From assembly GCA_963803755.1 (NCBI GenBank), contig CAWDNP010000011.1, forward strand, positions 387,956-451,955: 64,000 nucleotides of DNA. The letters are read 5' to 3'. Both the position numbers and the translations under genes were made by a program. Positions 59,043 to 64,000 of the stretch are shown here, piece after piece. The notes beneath the pieces are model-generated. The model did no database searches. It was not told where the DNA came from and saw only the letters and a list, made by a program, of their open reading frames with translations. Source of the stretch: CAVUPF01 sp963803755 (GTDB taxonomy: Bacteria > Actinomycetota > Thermoleophilia > Solirubrobacterales > 70-9). Within the stretch, counting starts at the first letter, position 1; the number at the start of each line of letters is the position of its first letter.

Positions 59043-60164
59043 GTGACCTATGACTTGAACGGGAAGGTGGCGCTGGTAACCGGTGCCGCCCGGGGAATCG
59101 GCTTCGAGACCGCCCACCATATGCACCTCCGGGGGGCCTCGGTGGCGGTGCTCGACCTCGATGCGTCCCAGGCGGGCGAGGCGGCGGAGCGGATCGGCCC
59201 GCGGGCGATCGGGATCGCCGCCGACGTCACCGACCAGGGGGCGATGTTCGCGGCGGTCGCCGAGACCGTGGAGAAGCTCGGCGGGCTCGACGTCGCCGTA
59301 GCCAATGCGGGGATCGCGCAGTCCCAGTTCGCGACCGCGCGCGGGATCTCCGGCGAGGAGTGGGAACGCGTCTTTGAGGTCGACCTGCTGGGCGTCTGGC
59401 GAACCGCCCGCGCGGCGCTGCCCCAGATCGTCGAGCGGCGCGGGCAGGTGATCGTCATCTCCTCCGTCTATGCCTTCGCCAACGGCATGGGCAACACGCC
59501 CTACGCCGTCGCCAAGGCCGGGGTCGAGTCGCTGGGCCGGGCTCTGCGGATCGAGCTGGCCCCGCATGGCGCCAGCGCCACCGTCGCCTACTTCGGCTGG
59601 GTCGACACGAAAATGGTCCAGGACGCCTTCGCCCAACCCGACGCCGCCCGCGTCAACGAATTCACCCCCGGCTTCCTGCTGAAGCGGATCACCCCCAAGG
59701 AGGCCGGTGCCGGGCTCGTCCGCGGCATCGAGGAACGCGCCCCTCGCGTCTTCGTACCGAAATGGTGGCGCTACGTCTCCGCCCTGCGCGGCCTGGTCAA
59801 CCCGCTGCTGGACCGCCGCATGGAAAAGGACCCAAAGGTGGCGGCGCTGATCCGCGACCTCGACGCGAAAACCGTCGACGCCGCCGAGAACGTCAAGCGC
59901 GAGTTAGCCGCTCAAGCAGCAAGACGATCGACTCGTAGGGCTCGCCGGTGGCGCGCTCGAGGCCGATCTCGCAGGTGCGGTTGCTGGAGAGGTGGGCATC
60001 GAAGCGGCGGCTCTCCAGCTCGGCGGCCTGGTCGCGGGTCGCGGCCTCGGTCAGCTCGGGGTGGGAGATGCCGCGGTCACCGGCGAAGCCACAGCAGGTC
60101 GCCGAAGGGGCGACGTAGACATCGTCGGCGAGGACTCCGGCGAGCGACTGGAGGCGGTGGGTGA
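59043..60164 (+). CDS. Short-chain dehydrogenase/reductase with antisense read-through tail
   Basis: Residues 1-285 are a classical SDR: VALVTGAARGIGFETAHHMH, AVANAGIAQSQF, the catalytic VISSVYAFANGMGNTPYAVA with Tyr-x3-Lys (YAVAK). The natural end should be around ENVKREL at 59907. The frame then continues 85 residues of Arg/Gly-rich sequence antisense to the next gene, to a stop at 60164. GAGTTAG at 59901 would give GAG-TAG if one T were removed, so a one-base error hiding the stop is likely. Substrate unknown. Confidence 0.85.
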   Translation: MTYDLNGKVALVTGAARGIGFETAHHMHLRGASVAVLDLDASQAGEAAERIGPRAIGIAADVTDQGAMFAAVAETVEKLGGLDVAVANAGIAQSQFATARGISGEEWERVFEVDLLGVWRTARAALPQIVERRGQVIVISSVYAFANGMGNTPYAVAKAGVESLGRALRIELAPHGASATVAYFGWVDTKMVQDAFAQPDAARVNEFTPGFLLKRITPKEAGAGLVRGIEERAPRVFVPKWWRYVSALRGLVNPLLDRRMEKDPKVAALIRDLDAKTVDAAENVKRELAAQAARRSTRRARRWRARGRSRRCGCWRGGHRSGGSPARRPGRGSRPRSARGGRCRGHRRSHSRSPKGRRRHRRRGLRRATGGGG

Positions 60165-61977
60165 GGCCCATGTGGCGGGTCGCGCAGGTCGGGTGGACGG
60201 TGGCCGAGCCGACCTTCTCGCCGACCTTAAGCGACGCCAGCAGGCGATCGTGCGCCCAGGTGATTGAGTCGAGGATCTCGAGTTTGCCGAGGCGCTCGGC
60301 ATTGGCCTCGCTGAGGATTCCCTCACCCGGGTCGGCGACGCCGTGGGTGCAGGAGGCAGCGTCGATCACGATCGGCATCGCCCCCTCCCCGCTCCAGGCC
60401 CAGAGGCGCTCGACCATCTCGCTGGCCTTGTGGCGGTGGGCCTCGATGAAACCTTTCGAGCTCCAGGGCAGCCCACAGCAGCTGCCGCCGACGTCGTCGG
60501 GGATCCAGACCGGCCGCCCGGCGCGTCGGGAGACCTCGACCAGCGCCGCCACCGGCGAGCCGCCGAAGATGCGGCTGGTGCAGGAGGGAACGTAGACTGC
60601 GACCGCGCCTTCGTGCAGGGTCCTCGGCAGCTTCCCCGGCGCCGCCCTCGGCAGCGCCCGGCCTTGTCTCGTCCGCCGCGCCAGCGGCCCGCCGAGGCGC
60701 AGACAGGCGCGTGAGGCACTCTCGACCACGTCCCAGTGCCTGGCAGTGGCCAGCGCCGCCTTCTCGGCGCGCCCGGTGTGGCGCTGGTGGCGAAGCTCCT
60801 TGACCAGCTTGCCGGTGTCGATCCCCACGGGGCAGGCGAGCTGGCAGGAGCCATCGGCGGCGCAGGTCTCCAGCGACTCATAGGAGAGCTCCTCCAGCAG
60901 CGCCCGCTGTACCGGCGAGCCCGCCGGCTGGCGCGCCATCTCGCGCCGCAGCACGATCCGCTGGCGCGGCGTCGTGGTCAGGTTGCGGCTGGGGCAGACC
61001 GGCTCACAGAAGCCGCACTCCACGCAGGCGGTGGCCGACTCCTCGATCGGCGGCGTCGTCTTCAAGTTGCGCAGGTGGACGCCCGGGTCGCGGTTAAGAA
61101 CCACGCCAGGCGAGAGCACGCCGTCGGGGTCGGCCAGCCGCTTCACCCGCCACATCAGCTCGGTCGCCCTCTCCCCCCACTCGCGCTCCACGTAGGGGGC
61201 CATGTTGATCCCGGTGCCGTGCTCGGCCTTCAGCGAGCCGTCGTACTTGCCGACGATCAGCTCGACCAGCTTCGACATGAAGGTCTCATAGCGCTCGAGG
61301 TCCTCCTGCTTGGCGAAGTCGGGGGTGAGCATGAAGTGGAGGTTTCCGGCCGAGGCGTGGCCGGCGACCCCGGGCAGGAAGCCGTGCTCACCGAGCAGCG
61401 CCTGCAGGTCGCGGGCGCCCTCGGCGATCCGCTCCGGCGCCACGCAGACGTCCTCGACGATCAGCGCCGTGCCGGGCGGGCGCAGTCGCCCGATCAGCCC
61501 GTGCAGGCCCTCGCGCACCCGCCAGGCCAGCTCGATCTCCGCCGGATCGCGGGTGAAGTCGACCGGGCGGATCGTCGTGTGCGAGGAGAGGACCTCGCTG
61601 GCCCGCTCTAGGTAGCCGTCCAGCTCTGCATCTGAGTCGGCGCCGAACTCGACCAGCAGCACCGCCGAGGCCGGCGGCAGCTCCTTCCACTCCTGGGGCG
61701 CCCCGACCATGTTCCAGGCGGCGGTGATCAGCGCCGGGGCGACCATCAGCTCGACCGCGGTGGCGCCGGCGGCGAGGAGCTCGCGGACCGGGGCGATCGC
61801 CGCTTCGATGTCGGGGAAGTGGACCCAGGCGGTTGTGGTGCGGGCCGGCAGCGGCACCGTCTCGAAGACAGCCTCGGCGAGGAAGGCGAGCGTGCCCTCG
61901 GAGCCGACGAGGAGACGACGGAAGATCTCCAGCGGCTGCTCGGCGTCAAGGAAAGCGCAAAGCCGATAGCCGGTCAT
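59893..61977 (-). CDS. FAD-linked oxidase with Fe-S domains (D-2-hydroxyacid dehydrogenase type), main part
   Basis: 694 residues in one frame, carrying the end of the FAD-binding fold (RRLLVGSEGTLAFLAEAVFE), the FAD-oxidase C-terminal domain (GVAGHASAGNLHFMLTPDFA, KAEHGTGINMAPYVEREWG), a double [4Fe-4S] ferredoxin module (CVECGFCEPVCPSRN and CAADGSCQLACPVG), and a CCG domain pair (YVPSCTSRIFGG, GGSCCGLPWSSKGF, VHPTCATRHMG, SATCCGFAGDRG). This is the fused GlcD-GlcF-like or Dld-II arrangement, oxidising D-lactate, glycolate or another 2-hydroxyacid to feed electrons to the quinone pool. Its N-terminus is in the frameshifted segment upstream. Confidence 0.88.
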   Translation of the reverse strand: MTGYRLCAFLDAEQPLEIFRRLLVGSEGTLAFLAEAVFETVPLPARTTTAWVHFPDIEAAIAPVRELLAAGATAVELMVAPALITAAWNMVGAPQEWKELPPASAVLLVEFGADSDAELDGYLERASEVLSSHTTIRPVDFTRDPAEIELAWRVREGLHGLIGRLRPPGTALIVEDVCVAPERIAEGARDLQALLGEHGFLPGVAGHASAGNLHFMLTPDFAKQEDLERYETFMSKLVELIVGKYDGSLKAEHGTGINMAPYVEREWGERATELMWRVKRLADPDGVLSPGVVLNRDPGVHLRNLKTTPPIEESATACVECGFCEPVCPSRNLTTTPRQRIVLRREMARQPAGSPVQRALLEELSYESLETCAADGSCQLACPVGIDTGKLVKELRHQRHTGRAEKAALATARHWDVVESASRACLRLGGPLARRTRQGRALPRAAPGKLPRTLHEGAVAVYVPSCTSRIFGGSPVAALVEVSRRAGRPVWIPDDVGGSCCGLPWSSKGFIEAHRHKASEMVERLWAWSGEGAMPIVIDAASCTHGVADPGEGILSEANAERLGKLEILDSITWAHDRLLASLKVGEKVGSATVHPTCATRHMGLTHRLQSLAGVLADDVYVAPSATCCGFAGDRGISHPELTEAATRDQAAELESRRFDAHLSSNRTCEIGLERATGEPYESIVLLLERLTRA

Positions 61978-62597
61978 GTTCTTGATCTCGTACTTGCGGC
62001 GGATGCGGTCGGCGAGCTCGGGGTCGGCGCGAAGCTCCTCGCGGATCGCGGCGAGACCGGCGGCGAGCTCGGGCTCCGCGGCGGCGAAGCGCTCGGCGGC
62101 GCCCGGCGCGGCGGTGTCGATCGCCGTGCCGGAGGCGCAGCACGAAGCGTGAGTCGACGCGAACGGTCGAGTAGGGGTCGCGAAGGACGCCGCAGCGCAT
62201 GCCGCCTGAGTTGTTGGCGATCACGCCGCCGACCGTGGCGATGTCTGTGCTGGCCGGGTCGGGGCCGAGCTTGCGGCCATGCGCGGGCGAGCAGCCGGTT
62301 GGCATGACCGAGCACTGTGCCGGGCTTGACCCGGGCGAGCGCGCCGCTCTCCTCCACCGCGACGCCGCAGAAGTAGCGGCGCACGTCGATCAGGATGCCG
62401 TCGCGTCTGGCCCTGGCCGTTGAGGCTGGTGCCGCCGGCGCGGAAGTTGACGGGAATGCCCTTCTGGCGACGCGTAGGCGAGGACCTTGCGCAACCTCGC
62501 CCGCATCGCGGGCCATCACCACCGCCTGCGGGAAGAGCCGGTAGGGGCTCGCGTCGGAGGCGTAGCGGACCAGGTCGATCGCGCGGCGTCCGAGCAC
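61978..62597 (-). pseudogene. N-terminal FAD-binding part of the same oxidase, broken by several frameshifts
   Basis: Pieces in different frames read in order: LGRRAIDLVRYASDASPYRL from GTG 62597, RRYFCGVAVEESGALARVKP, GPDPASTDIATVGGVIANNS with GGMRCGVLRDPYSTVRVDSR, and RREELRADPELADRIRRKYE-like sequence just before 61977. At least four single-base shifts (about 62.50, 62.43, 62.28 and 62.14 kb) separate them. The protein pattern is otherwise well kept, so the sequence is probably at fault. The true start lies at or above 62597 and is not resolved. Confidence 0.7.
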
Positions 62598-62749
62598 GCG
62601 CTCGGCGCCGAGCAGCGCATCCAGCTCACCACGCAGCGGCTGCGGCGTGCCGGCGGCGAGCCTGATCGGGTGCGCGGTCGGGGGCCGGCGCGCGCCGGGT
62701 GAAGGCGCGAGCGAGCGAGAGCGTTGCGCTCAAGCAGCGCCAGCTCGCC

Positions 62750-64000
62750 TCAGACGAGCGCCATCCCTGGCGCGACGTGGACCTGCGACCAGCGCGCGGG
62801 CCGTCGCGGAGGCGAGCGCGTCGGCCAGCGCGTCGCGCAGCTCCTCGCGCCCGTGACGCTGGGCCGGGACGCCGTAGCTCTCGGCGACCGCGGCGACGTC
62901 GAGCTCGGGCAGGTCGAGCCCGGGCGCCCCCTGACCTCTCGAGCTCGGCGAACCACTTGAGGATCGAGTACTCGTTGTTGCGCAGGACCAGGAAGTTGAC
63001 CGGCACCTCGTAGGCGGCGGCCGTCCAGAAGGCGGTGATCGCGTACTGCGCGGAGCCCTCGCCGAGCACGCAGACGACCGGGCGCTCGGGCTGGGCGAGC
63101 TGGACGCCGACCGCCGCCGCAAGTCCGAAGCCGAGCCCGCCGCTGGCGCTGAAGTAGTAGCAGCCGGGGCGCGAGAGGCGCAGCTGGTTGCGCAGCGCGG
63201 CGGTGCTCGACGGGGGACTCGAGCACGACGATGCCGTCCTCGGGGAACAGCTCGGCGAGGGCGCGAGTGCACGGTCGGAGCGGCTGAGCGGGTCGGCCGC
63301 GGCGGATCTCCTGGGGCCGGCTCGTTTGGCTCCGGCGTCGGGCGGTCCGACTCCGTAACCAGCTTCGAGCAGCGCGCGCAGGGTCAGCGCACGTCGGCGA
63401 GGATCGCGTCGCCCATCGGCGCGCGCGCGGCCTCGTCGGGGTCGCTGGTGATCGCGACCAGCTCGCCGCCCTCGGGGAGCAAGTGCCGGGGATGTTGGGG
63501 TAGTAGGGGAACACCGAGCGAGCCGGCGACGAGCACCAGGTCGTGGCCCTCGAGCGTCTGGGCGAGCGGGGCCGATGGCCGGCGGCAGCACGCCCTGGAA
63601 GGTGGGGTGGTTCTCGGGGAAGCCGATCCGGCCGCCGCCGGTCGCCGGCGAGGCCCAGACCGGCAGGCGCTGGCGCTCGGCAAGCGCGATCGCGGCGTCC
63701 CAGCCGCCGCTGGCGTCGATGTCGGGGCCGGCGACAAAGACCGGGCTGCGCGCCGCGTCCAGCCGCTCGGCGAGCGCGCGCGACCGCCTCGGGGTCGGCG
63801 CTGGCACGCCCGCTCACCGTGCGCGCGATCGCCTCGCGGGCGGCGGCCGGCTCGACCTCTGCGGACCAGTCGTCCATCGGGATCGAGACGAAGACGCGGG
63901 CCCCTCGGCGGCAGCGAGGCGTGGTGGATCGCCTGTGCGAGCGCGAACGGGACGTCCTGCGCGCGAGGCGGCTCATAGGCCCACTTGACCAGCGGGTGGG
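62750..64000 (-). pseudogene. Thiamine-diphosphate decarboxylase (benzoylformate decarboxylase-like), frameshifted and running off the window
   Basis: Fragments in shifting frames: HPLVKWAYEPPRAQDVPFAL from the window edge, VFVSIPMDDWSAEVEPAAAR, FVAGPDIDASGGWDAAIALA, TGGGRIGFPENHPTFQGVLP, EGGELVAITSDPDEAARAPM, then the ThDP half CYYFSASGGLGFGLAAAVGV and LGEGSAQYAITAFWTAAAYE with NNEYSILKWF, ending VHVAPGMALV at 62750. The family includes MdlC, which decarboxylates benzoylformate. At least six one-base shifts are seen. The start is beyond 64000. It precedes the 2-hydroxyacid dehydrogenase gene on the same strand. Confidence 0.75.

Noticed and set aside
57124..59046. 640-codon open frame antisense to ileS
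   Set aside because: Full-length antisense shadow; ileS has all its signature motifs on the minus strand.

Overview
This window looks like a chromosomal segment of a high-GC Gram-positive bacterium of the phylum Actinomycetota, most likely class Thermoleophilia (Solirubrobacterales or Gaiellales). That placement is inferred from gene content and not tested. The grounds are the strong G/C bias at third codon positions, many leaderless promoters (TANNNT 6-8 nt before the start codon), a flavin-dependent thymidylate synthase, a fused mycobacterial-type 2-oxoglutarate dehydrogenase, an AcnA-type aconitase with an actinobacterial-style acidic insert, and a PAC2 protein. There are no rRNA or tRNA genes, insertion sequences, phage modules or CRISPR arrays that I can recognise.

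Layout. 1-3.9 kb: the end of a complex I operon (nuoL fragment, nuoM, nuoN) followed by a VOC protein. 4-11.6 kb: a two-domain ThyX, a CBS-domain/membrane protein operon, a TetR regulator with two clear operators facing a CrtA-like gene, a flippase-like membrane protein and a sulfotransferase that share one symmetric promoter. 11.6-17.9 kb: RibD-like reductase, an ACAD10/11-type acyl-CoA dehydrogenase, a VapBC toxin-antitoxin pair, a frameshifted APH-type kinase and a sensor kinase/CheY pair. 17.9-25.2 kb: DEAD-box helicase, quinone reductase-like enzyme, PfkB kinase, citrate synthase, a UbiA prenyltransferase, and a nucleotidyltransferase coupled to a 56-residue protein too small to be picked up routinely. 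25.2-27.9 kb: an OmpR-type two-component system with its DUF5666 target gene and phased direct repeats. 27.9-31.5 kb: an acyl-CoA reductase and an alkylglycerone-phosphate synthase homologue, overlapping, which together predict ether-lipid synthesis. 31.5-38.9 kb: fused lipoyl-E2-E1 2-oxoglutarate dehydrogenase and aconitase. 39.7-44.3 kb: a secreted NlpC/P60 hydrolase under a c-di-AMP (ydaO) riboswitch, then propionyl-CoA carboxylase beta and methylmalonyl-CoA mutase. 44.5-55.8 kb: UDP-glucuronate decarboxylase-like enzyme, a basic coiled-coil protein under two LexA-like boxes, an inositol-phosphatase-family enzyme, a helicase-nuclease, PAC2, two half-size TauE/SafE permeases, trehalose phosphatase, a polymerase-less PolX relative, a polyprenol-mannose synthase, thioredoxin and a small tautomerase. 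55.8-64 kb: isoleucyl-tRNA synthetase, an SDR, a FAD/Fe-S 2-hydroxyacid dehydrogenase and a ThDP decarboxylase.

Taken together, the core genes cover respiration (Nuo), most of the oxidative TCA cycle (citrate synthase, aconitase, 2-oxoglutarate dehydrogenase), and propionyl-CoA entry into it (PccB, mutase), with lipid, envelope and regulatory genes between them.

Data quality: reading frames break by single bases at about 15.5, 39.17 and 46.2 kb, possibly at 59.9 kb, and repeatedly between 62 and 64 kb. Protein similarity continues across each break, so assembly or read error is at least as likely as true pseudogenes.
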